Assembly (NCBI GenBank): GCA_039555135.1
Contig: CP114179.1
Location: 1,178,001 to 1,242,000 of the forward strand
Source: Phycisphaeraceae bacterium D3-23
GTDB lineage: Bacteria > Planctomycetota > Phycisphaerae > Phycisphaerales > Phycisphaeraceae
Reading direction: 5' to 3'
Length of the DNA stretch: 64,000 bases
A program made the translations under genes and the position numbers. The notes beneath the pieces were generated by a model. That model was not told where the DNA came from. It ran no database searches and saw nothing but the letters and a program-made list of their open reading frames with translations. Positions 52,943 through 61,522 of the stretch are shown here, one piece after another; position 1 is the stretch's first letter, and each line of letters opens with the position of its first letter.

Positions 52943-54559
52943 TCATTTCTGCTCGCAAAGAATCTGGTCACCAAACAGTTCCAACAGATCCCGGAGCGGC
53001 CCGGGGGTCTCGTGCCCAAAGGGGCAGAGCGAAGCCGCGGCGACTACGCCGAGTGTCGCCTCAATCTCGTCACGCCGATACGCCCCGGCCTGCACCATCT
53101 CCATCAGTCGCTTAGACCCCGCCCTGCAGGGCACACACTTCCCGCAGGACTCGTCCGCCATGAACTGGATGAGGTTCTCGAACAGGGCACGGCAGTCGGT
53201 GTCTTCGAGGATTGCCACGACACCCCCATGGCCCAGCGAGATACTTCGGCGGCGCATCTCGTCATAGCAGATCGGTACATCCCAGCGATCGGGCGTCAGC
53301 AACGTCCCCATCGGTCCCCCCAACAGGACAGCCAGAACCTGTTTCGCCCCGGCCCCACTCCCGGCCTCTTCGATGACCTGGGCCAAGGGAGTCCCGAACT
53401 CCACCTCGACCATGCCCGGCCTGGAGAAACCACTATTCAGGCAGATCACTTTGTTGCCGCTGGACTCCTGAGTCCCCAAGGCCCGGTAGGCCTCGGCCCC
53501 GTGCTGGATGATCCACGGGATATTGACCAGCGTTTCCACGTTGTTCACGATGGTCGGCCGGCCCCACAGGCCAGACTCCGCGGGATATGGGGGGCGTAGC
53601 CGTACCTCGCCACGCTCGCCCTCGATCGCGTTGATCAACGCAGTTTCCTCGCCGCAGACATACCCACCTTGGCCCCGCATCACCGTGACGTTGAACTCCA
53701 AGTCATGGCCCAGGATCCCACGCCCGAGCAGCCGGGCCCGACGCGCCTCTTCCACCGCCTCGCACATAACTTCGTAGGCCCGGGGGTACTCCCACCGCAC
53801 AAAAACCACGCCCTGCTCGGCCCCGACGGCATACCCACACAACGCCATCCCTTCCAGGATCGCGTGGGGGTCGTGCTCCATCAGGACACGGTCAACGTAC
53901 GAGCCGGGGTCTCCTTCATCCCCGTTCGCGATGACATATCGAACATCGGATGGCGTCTTTGCGCACACCTTCCACTTCGCACCGGTGGGATAACCCGCCC
54001 CTCCACGGCCCCGCTCTCCTGATGCCTCGACCTCGGCAAGCACCTGTACCTGGCTTCGGTGCGAAACGGCATCTTCAAGCGCCTGATACACGCCCGCGGC
54101 ACGCGCATCCGAAAGAGACTGCGCCGGCCCACCCGTCAGGCGCTGGGTGACAATCGGTTGGCGTGTCGTAGACCGAATCTCGGGCAGGGAGTCTCCGATC
54201 GGCCGCCTATCGAGCGTGACGATGTTGCCATCGGGCTGCATCGCCGCCGGAGAACGATCGCAGTAGCCCAGGCAGTACACGTTCTGACAGTTGCTGGATG
54301 ACGTGTCCAGCGCACTAGCTCCGGCCAGACGGCAACTCATCCCGTTACAGACCAAAGTCGAGGCCGGGTCCACACGCAAGGCCGCATAGAAATCGCCGAT
54401 CCCTCGCAGACGTGCCTCTGGTATCCCCAGACGGGGCGACAACTGCCGATACGCCCGGGCGTCCAAGCATCCTCCCGAGGCGACATGCTGGCCCAAGACA
54501 GGTAACGCCAGATTGCTGCCGTCAGCTCGAAGACAATTGCCGGAAGGTGGGCCCTTCAT
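52943..54559 (-). CDS. Formate dehydrogenase diaphorase subunit (NuoE-NuoF fusion)
   Basis: The 538-residue subunit hands electrons from the catalytic subunit to NAD. Residues about 60-130 contain a thioredoxin-fold [2Fe-2S] site (VCNGMSCR then NVYCLGYCDRSP). From about 160 comes the NuoF-like part with FMN/NADH loop GRGGAGYPTGAKW, NGDEGDPG and the [4Fe-4S] motif ESCGKCVPCRAG near the C-terminus. The fused NuoE domain replaces a separate gamma subunit. The start overlaps the PEP synthase stop by four bases, so coupled translation is likely. Confidence 0.92.
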   Translation of the reverse strand: MKGPPSGNCLRADGSNLALPVLGQHVASGGCLDARAYRQLSPRLGIPEARLRGIGDFYAALRVDPASTLVCNGMSCRLAGASALDTSSSNCQNVYCLGYCDRSPAAMQPDGNIVTLDRRPIGDSLPEIRSTTRQPIVTQRLTGGPAQSLSDARAAGVYQALEDAVSHRSQVQVLAEVEASGERGRGGAGYPTGAKWKVCAKTPSDVRYVIANGDEGDPGSYVDRVLMEHDPHAILEGMALCGYAVGAEQGVVFVRWEYPRAYEVMCEAVEEARRARLLGRGILGHDLEFNVTVMRGQGGYVCGEETALINAIEGERGEVRLRPPYPAESGLWGRPTIVNNVETLVNIPWIIQHGAEAYRALGTQESSGNKVICLNSGFSRPGMVEVEFGTPLAQVIEEAGSGAGAKQVLAVLLGGPMGTLLTPDRWDVPICYDEMRRRSISLGHGGVVAILEDTDCRALFENLIQFMADESCGKCVPCRAGSKRLMEMVQAGAYRRDEIEATLGVVAAASLCPFGHETPGPLRDLLELFGDQILCEQK

Positions 54560-56952
54560 ACCGTCACCTTGCGCTCGGCTTCAGCCTGCGCCACGGCCTC
54601 ACGTACCGCCAACACACTGTCCGGGTTCACCGAGATCGAATCGATCCCCGCTTCGACAAGGAACCGGGCGAACTCGGGGTGGTCACTCGGGGCCTGACCG
54701 CACAAACCCACAGGGACGCCGTGTTCGTGCGCTGTGTCAATCAGCTGCCGAATAGACCGGCGGACGGCCGCATGTCGATCATCAAACAGGTACGTCAACT
54801 CCTCGGAGTCTCTGTCGATCCCCAGCGTCAGCTGTGTCAGGTCGTTAGACCCGATCGAGAAGCCATCGAACAGCTCTGCAAACTCATCGGCCAAGACAAT
54901 GTTCGACGGGATTTCAGCCATCACATATACCTGGAACCCACCGTCGCCTCGCCGCAGCCCGTGGTGCTCCAACTCCTCCAGGACGCGTTGCCCTTCTTCC
55001 GGGGTCCGGCAGAACGGCACCATCGCGATGATGTTGTTCAGCCCCATACGTTTGCGTGCCATCAGGAGTGCACGACATTCGAGTGCGAACCCTTCCCGGT
55101 AACCCTCGCTGTAGTACCGGCTGGCTCCGCGCCAGCCCAACATCGGGTTAGATTCCGACGGCTCGAACTGCCGCCCGCCAATCAGGTTGGCGTACTCGTT
55201 AGTCTTAAAGTCACTAAGACGGACGATGACCGGCTGTGGATAGCGGGAGGCGGCGATCGACGCGATCCCCATCGCCAGCTTCTCGACGAAGTAGGACTCC
55301 CGTGATTCATAAGCTTCTGTTGCGCGGTCGATCAGGTAGCGTGCTTCCACCGATTCCACTTCGTCGTAGTGGATGAGAGCCATCGGGTGAACCCGGATCG
55401 TGTCGTTGATAATGAACTCCATCCGTGCCAGACCGATCCCGTCCACGGGCAGGTTCCACCAGCGGAATGCGGCCTCGGGGCTGGCGATGTTCAGCATCAC
55501 CTTGGTCTGTGTCGCTGGCGCGTCGCTCCAATCCTGTTCCTCCACGGAATGGGCCACGCTCCCCCGATACACATAGCCGGCATCTCCCTGTGTACAGTCG
55601 ATCGTCACCTCCGCCCCGTCGGGGACCTGCCGTGTTGCACTCCCCGCGCCGACGACGGCGGGCAGCCCCAGTTCTCGGCACACGATCGCCGCGTGGCTCG
55701 TCCGCCCGCCTCGATCGGTCACGATGCCTGCGGCACGACGCATCAACGGCACCCAGTCCGGATCGGTCTGGTCAGTGACCAGAATGTCGCCCGGCTTGAA
55801 GAGGTCCGACTGAGAGACCGAATGGATCAGGGTTACAGGCCCCACCGCAACCGCAGTACCGATCGCCTGCCCGGTGACCAGTGGACGGCTCTTCTCCTGC
55901 ATCCGGTAGACCTTCATCGAGGTGCCGCGGCGCTGCGACTGGACCGTCTCCGGACGGGCCTGCACGATGTAGAATTCGCCTGTGAGCCCGTCCTTCGCCC
56001 ACTCGATATCCATCGGGCGTCCATACTCCACCTCAATGAGGCACGCCTGCCGCGCCAGGGTGATGACCTCATGCTCTTCGAGACACCACTGGCCGCGTTG
56101 CTTCTCGTCATTGTCGATCGCCTGTGTCCCGCCATCGCTGCCATAGACCAGCCGTTGCGTCTTGCTGCCAAGCGTTCGGCTGATGACCGGATGAAACGTA
56201 TGGTCATCCAGCATGGGCTTGAACAGCCGCCACTGGTCGCCCGTCACAGACCCCTTGACCAACGATTCGCCAAGCCCCCACGTCCCTTCGATCAGCACGG
56301 CGTCTGGGAAACCCGTCTCACAGTCGAGCGTGAACATCACGCCGGCACAAGCCAGGTCGCTCCGAACCATCAGTTGAACGCCAGCAGATAAAGCGACATC
56401 CATGTCTCGAAATCCATGGCGGTGACGATAAGCAATCGCACGGTCCGTAAAGAGCGAAACAAAACAGTCCTGAATCGCGCGCAAAACCGCGGGCAACCCC
56501 ACGACATTGAGGAAGGATTCCTGCTGCCCCGCGAAGCTTGCCTCCGGCAGATCTTCGGCTGTCGCGCTGCTCCGGACGGCCACACCGGGGGCCTCGGCTT
56601 GGGCCTCCGAGGACAACTTTGTATACGCACGGCCAATCGCCTCCGCGAAATCCGGAGGCAGTATGGCGCCCCGAAGCATGCCCCGGATCGCCTCGCCGAC
56701 CTGGCTCAGGTTCCCCAGGTCCTCGTCGAGCTGGTCTAGTTGGGCGTGCATTCCATCTGGGAGATCATTCGCTTCCAGGAAGGCCCGATAGGCCGATGCC
56801 GTGGTTGCGAATCCATGGGGAACCTGGATGCCCAGCGGCCGCATCCTACCGTACATCTGGCCCAGCGAGGCGTTTTTCCCGCCGACAGCCGCGATCTCAC
56901 CCAGACTGATCTCGTCAAACCACCTTAGATACGGGTCTGCCTTAGTGTTCAT
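54556..56952 (-). CDS. ppsA: Phosphoenolpyruvate synthase
   Basis: The 798-residue enzyme converts pyruvate and ATP to PEP, AMP and phosphate, the entry to gluconeogenesis. The N-terminal ATP-grasp domain begins GEIAAVGGKNASLGQMYGRM and includes GVAVRSSATAEDLPEASFAGQ. The central swivelling His is in GGRTSHAAIVCRELGLPAVVG. The C-terminal PEP domain has GSNDLTQLTLGIDRDSE and the catalytic Cys loop GLCGQAPSDHPE. It leads the operon with formate dehydrogenase and the cation pump. PEP synthase is often induced in anaerobic survival. The 193 bases upstream are shared with the divergent sensor kinase. Confidence 0.95.
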   Translation of the reverse strand: MNTKADPYLRWFDEISLGEIAAVGGKNASLGQMYGRMRPLGIQVPHGFATTASAYRAFLEANDLPDGMHAQLDQLDEDLGNLSQVGEAIRGMLRGAILPPDFAEAIGRAYTKLSSEAQAEAPGVAVRSSATAEDLPEASFAGQQESFLNVVGLPAVLRAIQDCFVSLFTDRAIAYRHRHGFRDMDVALSAGVQLMVRSDLACAGVMFTLDCETGFPDAVLIEGTWGLGESLVKGSVTGDQWRLFKPMLDDHTFHPVISRTLGSKTQRLVYGSDGGTQAIDNDEKQRGQWCLEEHEVITLARQACLIEVEYGRPMDIEWAKDGLTGEFYIVQARPETVQSQRRGTSMKVYRMQEKSRPLVTGQAIGTAVAVGPVTLIHSVSQSDLFKPGDILVTDQTDPDWVPLMRRAAGIVTDRGGRTSHAAIVCRELGLPAVVGAGSATRQVPDGAEVTIDCTQGDAGYVYRGSVAHSVEEQDWSDAPATQTKVMLNIASPEAAFRWWNLPVDGIGLARMEFIINDTIRVHPMALIHYDEVESVEARYLIDRATEAYESRESYFVEKLAMGIASIAASRYPQPVIVRLSDFKTNEYANLIGGRQFEPSESNPMLGWRGASRYYSEGYREGFALECRALLMARKRMGLNNIIAMVPFCRTPEEGQRVLEELEHHGLRRGDGGFQVYVMAEIPSNIVLADEFAELFDGFSIGSNDLTQLTLGIDRDSEELTYLFDDRHAAVRRSIRQLIDTAHEHGVPVGLCGQAPSDHPEFARFLVEAGIDSISVNPDSVLAVREAVAQAEAERKVTV

Positions 56953-56993
56953 CTCGGGCCCCTGTCAGGATGCGTAGTGTCCACCGAATACTC

Positions 56994-57043
56994 GCAGGAT
57001 CCCTGACCGACGCCATCGGGAGAAACCTGATTCCGGATCCTGC
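56994..57043. promoter_or_regulatory. Inverted repeat in the pps / kinase divergent region
   Basis: GCAGGATCC (56994-57002) and GGATCCTGC (57035-57043) are perfect reverse complements 32 bases apart, between the divergent pps and histidine kinase genes. They are placed to bind a regulator, such as the NarL-type protein encoded nearby, or to form a hairpin in the pps leader. Confidence 0.5.
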
Positions 57044-57098
57044 AGGCCCATGCAGCGCCAAGTTTGAAACCCAATCCCGAAATCCTGATGGGCTTGGG

Positions 57099-57104
57099 TA
57101 TAAT
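57099..57104 (+). promoter_or_regulatory. TATAAT -10 element upstream of the sensor kinase
   Basis: A perfect TATAAT lies 41 bases before the ATG at 57145. No good -35 box is 16-18 bases upstream, so an activator or an extended -10 (preceding tgg) may be used. It supports the 57145 start, since the earlier TTG at 57064 would lie upstream of the transcript start. Confidence 0.5.
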
Positions 57105-57144
57105 CCAAGGCCCTCTCGCCGTGCCTTGTGGATATAAACCGACG

Positions 57145-58566
57145 ATGACCCCCGACCAGGCCATCCCGCAGAGTTCTGCTCAGCTAGCGCAAGGCGTTGC
57201 CGCCCCGCTCTGGACCCGTGAGCTTGCGTCAGGCCGGTTCCTTTTCTTTAACGATGCGTACCGGTCGCTCTGGCAACACCCCCCCGAATCATGGGCCGGT
57301 GGATATACCGACTGGCTTGCAACGATCCACGCACACGACCGAGACCTTGTCCTTGAAACCTATCAACGCGTGGCGGAGTTGGGCAACTACGAACTGGAGT
57401 ACCACATCCTTCTCCCCGACGAATCGATCCGTGTCGTCAAGGAGTGCGGGGGCTTGCTGGATGGCAATAAAAGCATGATTGCAGGGGCAACACTTGGCGT
57501 CTCTCGCCCTGAATCTGCTAGCTGTCACCAGTGGGATCAGAAGCCGTTTTTTCTGGCGATGATGGAAGCCGTGGCGGATGCGGTCGTCGTGATCAATCAC
57601 AGCGGTAGAATCATCCAAACCAATAAAGGAGCCTTGGACGTATTCGGATACTCCGAAGACGAACTGCTCGGGCACAACGTCAAGCTGCTCATGCCCGAGC
57701 CGGACCAGAGCCGGCACGACCAGTACATCAAGCGGTACCTCCACACGGGCAAGGCCAAGATCATCGGCACCGGGCGTACCACCTACGCGGTACGGAAGGA
57801 CGGGGAGGTGTTCCCCATCGAGTTGTCGATCGCGGAGATCGATCACCTCCAGTGCTTTGTCGGCGTCATCCACGATATCTCGAAACGCCGAGCGTTAGAA
57901 AAACGGCAAGCAGACGCGAAACATCAGGAAAGACAAGCCATCGCACAGGAAATCCATGATGGCTTGGGTGGTCAGCTGACCGGTGTGGAGCTGCTGACGA
58001 AAGCGCTCGCGAAGCGTCTGGCATCGAAAGACTCTTCTGCAACGCACGAACTGAAAGTGATCTCGACCCATCTCCAGGAAGCGCACCGCCAGCTCCGACA
58101 GATCTCCCGGGGGATCATGCCCGTTGAGGGGTCGCCACAAGGGCTAGAGGGCGCTCTCCAGAAGTTTGCCCAAAACTCATCAAGAATTTCTCCGGCCTCA
58201 GTGGTGTTGCGCTGCGACCCACAGTTGCCGATCACCGATTCAACGATGGCGAACACGCTGTTCCGGATCGCCCAGGAGGCGACGACGAATGCCATCAAGC
58301 ATGCTTCAGCTAAGCACATCTTGATCCAGCTCTGTAGCGGCCCCGACACCCTGACGCTTGTGGTCGAAGACGACGGCGTCGGGATTCAGGAAAAACCCGA
58401 TGGACATGACGGCCTGGGCCTGCACACTATGAAGCAGCGGGCAGGCCTGATCGGAGCGAATCTGATCCTCGGCAGGCGTGAGGGGGGAGGCACTACCGTG
58501 AAGTGCCTCGTCTATCTACCGAGCAATGATGATGGAACCCAAAGAGAGAGCAGAAAAAACGGATAA
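57145..58566 (+). CDS. PAS-PAS histidine kinase, FixL-like haem oxygen sensor
   Basis: The 473-residue soluble kinase has two PAS domains (about 20-120 and 135-255), a HisKA_3 helix pair with phospho-acceptor in AQEIHDGLGGQLTGVELL and a HATPase domain (FRIAQEATTNAIKHASA, VVEDDGVGI, GLGLHTMKQRAGLIGA). In PAS 2, MPEPDQSRHDQYIKRYLHTG followed by IIGTGR matches FixL. His191 corresponds to the haem ligand and Arg211 to the oxygen-contacting Arg, 20 residues apart as in FixL. It is therefore probably a haem oxygen sensor. It overlaps the first response regulator gene and is divergent from the pps-fdh operon. Confidence 0.85.
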   Translation: MTPDQAIPQSSAQLAQGVAAPLWTRELASGRFLFFNDAYRSLWQHPPESWAGGYTDWLATIHAHDRDLVLETYQRVAELGNYELEYHILLPDESIRVVKECGGLLDGNKSMIAGATLGVSRPESASCHQWDQKPFFLAMMEAVADAVVVINHSGRIIQTNKGALDVFGYSEDELLGHNVKLLMPEPDQSRHDQYIKRYLHTGKAKIIGTGRTTYAVRKDGEVFPIELSIAEIDHLQCFVGVIHDISKRRALEKRQADAKHQERQAIAQEIHDGLGGQLTGVELLTKALAKRLASKDSSATHELKVISTHLQEAHRQLRQISRGIMPVEGSPQGLEGALQKFAQNSSRISPASVVLRCDPQLPITDSTMANTLFRIAQEATTNAIKHASAKHILIQLCSGPDTLTLVVEDDGVGIQEKPDGHDGLGLHTMKQRAGLIGANLILGRREGGGTTVKCLVYLPSNDDGTQRESRKNG

Positions 58567-58981
58567 ACGACGCGTCCTGCTGGTCGAAGACCATCCAATC
58601 GTCCGGCAGGGGCTGCGGCAAATCATCGAGCTGGAAGACGACCTCGAAGTCTGCGGCGAGGAAGCAACGACCCATGACGCAATCCGTGCAATCGAAGCGC
58701 TCCATCCCGACCTCGTGCTTTTAGATCTGGCCCTACGGGGGAGCAGTGGGACCGATGTGTTGAAGTACATCCAGGAGCACTGGATCAGTGTCCGCACCGT
58801 CGTCATCTCAAGCAACCCGCCTGAGATTTGGGCAGAAGAAGTCATCCGGCATGGAGCGCTCGGATATATCAGCAAGGACGAGGCGGTAGATCATGTGATC
58901 CACGCGATACGTTCGGCTCTCTCAGGCAACATCTATACGCCAGACCAGAAGCCGGCAGATTCCGGGCACTGGTTCGGATAA
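58526..58981 (+). CDS. Stand-alone receiver-domain response regulator
   Basis: The 151-residue protein is a lone receiver domain: acidic pocket VLLVEDHPIV, phosphorylated Asp in DLVLLDLALRG, conserved Ser in VVISSN (Thr position) and Lys in GYISKDE. There is no DNA-binding part, only a short polar tail. It overlaps the kinase 3' end by 41 bases, so it is its natural partner. Such proteins act as phosphate sinks, relays or protein-protein regulators, and it may tune phosphate flow to the NarL-type regulator that follows. Confidence 0.88.
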   Translation: MMMEPKERAEKTDKRRVLLVEDHPIVRQGLRQIIELEDDLEVCGEEATTHDAIRAIEALHPDLVLLDLALRGSSGTDVLKYIQEHWISVRTVVISSNPPEIWAEEVIRHGALGYISKDEAVDHVIHAIRSALSGNIYTPDQKPADSGHWFG

Positions 58982-59014
58982 CCGACCTCGCCGCATCCAA
59001 GGGAACGCGACAGC

Positions 59015-59713
59015 ATGGCACGCGCACGCGCAAGAAAGCCAGGACAGTCCGACGCACCGCCAGAGTTGCGGGTCTTTCTGGTAGATGACCACCCCGTCAT
59101 CTGCTTGGGGATCACCCAGCTGCTGAACGAACAGCCGGGCATGCGCGTCTGTGGCCAGGCCAATGACACCGCGACCGCACGGAGAGAGATACTCAAGCAA
59201 AAACCTGATGTCGCCGTCATCGACATCGCGCTGGGTGAAGGCAACGGCCTAGAACTCCTGAAGGAACTCCAGGCACAGGGCTCAAAGACCGCCGTGCTCA
59301 TCGTCTCGTCTTTCGACGAGACGGTCTACGCCCAGCGCTGCCTCGCGGCGGGTGCTTCGGGCTATCTCAACAAGGCCAACGCGCCCGACCAGATCGTCGA
59401 TGCGATCACCCAGGTCGCAGCTGGCGGCATAGCTCTCAGCCAAGCGATGGCTCAGCGCGCCCTAAAACAATCCGCCCGCGGGCAGCGCAAGACCACCAAC
59501 AATATCTCGCCGATCGATTCGCTCACAGACCGCGAGTTGCAGGTGCTTGAACTTCTGGGCAATGGCCATACATCGCAAGAGATCGCTGACAAGCTGTTTG
59601 TGAGCCCCAAGACCGTCGAGACACACAGAACCCACCTCAAAGAGAAACTCGGGGTTGCCAGTGTCCCGGAACTGGTCAGCTATGCGGCCAAGTGGGTCGT
59701 CCATCAGGCCTAG
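59015..59713 (+). CDS. NarL/FixJ-type response regulator
   Basis: The 232-residue regulator has a receiver domain (about 20-140; FLVDDHPVIC, Asp in DVAVIDIALG, Ser pair in VLIVSSFDE, Lys in GYLNKANAPD). A LuxR-type helix-turn-helix follows (about 168-230; LTDRELQVLELLGNGHTSQE, SPKTVETHRTHLKEKL). It should bind DNA when phosphorylated by the upstream haem-type kinase and control the island's stress genes. A basic start (MARARARKPG) precedes the receiver. It lies 33 bases after the first regulator and just upstream of the RNR gene. Confidence 0.92.
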   Translation: MARARARKPGQSDAPPELRVFLVDDHPVICLGITQLLNEQPGMRVCGQANDTATARREILKQKPDVAVIDIALGEGNGLELLKELQAQGSKTAVLIVSSFDETVYAQRCLAAGASGYLNKANAPDQIVDAITQVAAGGIALSQAMAQRALKQSARGQRKTTNNISPIDSLTDRELQVLELLGNGHTSQEIADKLFVSPKTVETHRTHLKEKLGVASVPELVSYAAKWVVHQA

Positions 59714-59741
59714 ATCCCGTGAGTTGGTAGCACAAGGACAT

Positions 59742-61466
59742 ATGATGCAGGCGGCAGAAAACAACACGCCGACCCTCACCGCCGATGCGATCGCCGATCA
59801 GATTCTGAAGGCACGCATACTTCGCAAAACGAGTACGGGGCTGGAATCCCCCGACGAGATGTACCGGCGAGTAGCACACCATGTCGCGGGTGCCGAAAAC
59901 AACTACGCATCCGCTTCCGAGGCAGAGTGTGTGGAAGAACGGTTCCTGCACCTGATGAGTACAAACGCGTTTCTGCCCAACTCCCCCACCCTCCGTAACG
60001 CCGGGACGGAGGAAGGTGCTCTAGGGGCCTGTTATGTGCTCCCGGTCGGCAGCCAGCCCCACCAACTCGACGACACGATCGCATTGGCAAAAGACATTTA
60101 CCACGCCGGGGCGGGCACCGGGTTCTCGTTCTCGGGAATCAGAGATCCGCAAGGCCAAGGCCCATATGACGCAGTCGGCGCGGTTGCACAGAAGATTGAT
60201 GATGCCGCGAAAGAGGAAGACCAGGCATCGCCACGGCCGGTTGCAAACATGGGCACGCTCCGCATCGACCACCCCGAGATCAGGTCATTCATCGCCATCA
60301 AGCAGAAGGCCGGTGCCTTGTCTCATTTTAACTTATCCGTGGGCGTCACCGATGCGTTTATGAGCGCCGCGTTGGCAGGCAGAAAGATCCCGCTTCGCTA
60401 TGACGACAGCGATGCGACCGTCGGTGAGGTCTCGGCACACCGGCTCCTGGACGAGATTGCTCAGACCGCCTGGCTTACGGGCGAGCCCGGCATGCTTTTT
60501 CTCGACGCGATTCAACGCGCCAATCCACTGCCGGGCCTGGGGGACATCGTAGCGACCAACCCCTGTGGAGAGGTCCCCCTTTACCCCTTCGAGGCCTGCA
60601 ATCTCGGCTCGATCAACCTGGCCGCGTGCCTGCAAGACGCCGGACAAGGTCAATATATTATCGATTGGAACCGCCTCGCGGAGATCACCGCGGACAGTGT
60701 CCGGTTCCTGGATGATGTGATCGATGTGACGCGGTGGGTTGATCCCCGTGTGGAAGAGGTCGCTCTACGTGGGCGGAAGATCGGCCTCGGGGTGATGGGG
60801 TTCGCGGATATGCTGCTCCGGCTGCGTGTCCCCTACAGCTCACGAATGGCGACGACGATCGCCGACGAGGTGATGAGTTTCATCCGTGAACACGCACGTG
60901 CCGAATCGATGAAACTCGCCAGCGAGCGAGGCGTGTTCCCGGCCTGGGGGATGAGTGTGTTCGCAGCCGACAACACCCCCATGCGGCATGCGGCATGCAC
61001 CGCGATTGCTCCCACCGGAACCATCAGCAGAATCGCCGGTGTTTCTCCGGGGATCGAGCCGATCGGCTCGATGGCCAGCGCATACCCACATTTCCTGGGG
61101 CATGGCCCCATCACAACAGTCAACCCGACGCTGATACGTCTGTCACAGGATTTACATTTCGATCTTGATGCAACGCTGCACTACTACGCCGAGAACCATT
61201 CGCTCAGGCAGGCCCCATCGTTGTCTGAAGAACTCCAACACCTGCTCATGACTGCGACCGAGATTACACCCGAGCAGCACATCGGTATCCAATGCGCCTT
61301 CCAGAAGCACACGGACAGTGCCGTATCGAAGACAATCGCACTGAACCCGAAAACATGCGCAAGGCAGGTAGAAGCAGCCTTCCAACTGGCCTGGCGGGTC
61401 GGCCTCAAGGGCATCACGCTCTACCGAATGGGAAGCCGACCTGACCAGCCGATCATCGCGGCCTAG
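59742..61466 (+). CDS. Adenosylcobalamin-dependent (class II) ribonucleotide reductase
   Basis: This 574-residue enzyme makes deoxyribonucleotides without oxygen. Motifs: TLRNAG and GACYVLPV (first redox Cys), NLSVGVTDAFM, the radical-site NPCGEVPLYPFEACNLGSIN, and a second phosphate loop PTGTISRIAGVSPGIEP. The end, GITLYRMGSRPDQPIIAA, stops where related enzymes usually add a C-terminal Cys pair for re-reduction, so the tail is missing. ATG 59742 has AAGGA upstream. No ATP-cone domain is present. It parallels mycobacterial nrdZ, a DosR-regulon gene. Confidence 0.9.
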   Translation: MMQAAENNTPTLTADAIADQILKARILRKTSTGLESPDEMYRRVAHHVAGAENNYASASEAECVEERFLHLMSTNAFLPNSPTLRNAGTEEGALGACYVLPVGSQPHQLDDTIALAKDIYHAGAGTGFSFSGIRDPQGQGPYDAVGAVAQKIDDAAKEEDQASPRPVANMGTLRIDHPEIRSFIAIKQKAGALSHFNLSVGVTDAFMSAALAGRKIPLRYDDSDATVGEVSAHRLLDEIAQTAWLTGEPGMLFLDAIQRANPLPGLGDIVATNPCGEVPLYPFEACNLGSINLAACLQDAGQGQYIIDWNRLAEITADSVRFLDDVIDVTRWVDPRVEEVALRGRKIGLGVMGFADMLLRLRVPYSSRMATTIADEVMSFIREHARAESMKLASERGVFPAWGMSVFAADNTPMRHAACTAIAPTGTISRIAGVSPGIEPIGSMASAYPHFLGHGPITTVNPTLIRLSQDLHFDLDATLHYYAENHSLRQAPSLSEELQHLLMTATEITPEQHIGIQCAFQKHTDSAVSKTIALNPKTCARQVEAAFQLAWRVGLKGITLYRMGSRPDQPIIAA

Positions 61467-61522
61467 TGCTGGCGATCCATATCGGGAGTTACCCGAGACA
61501 AGACACTCTACTCGGTTTGCCG

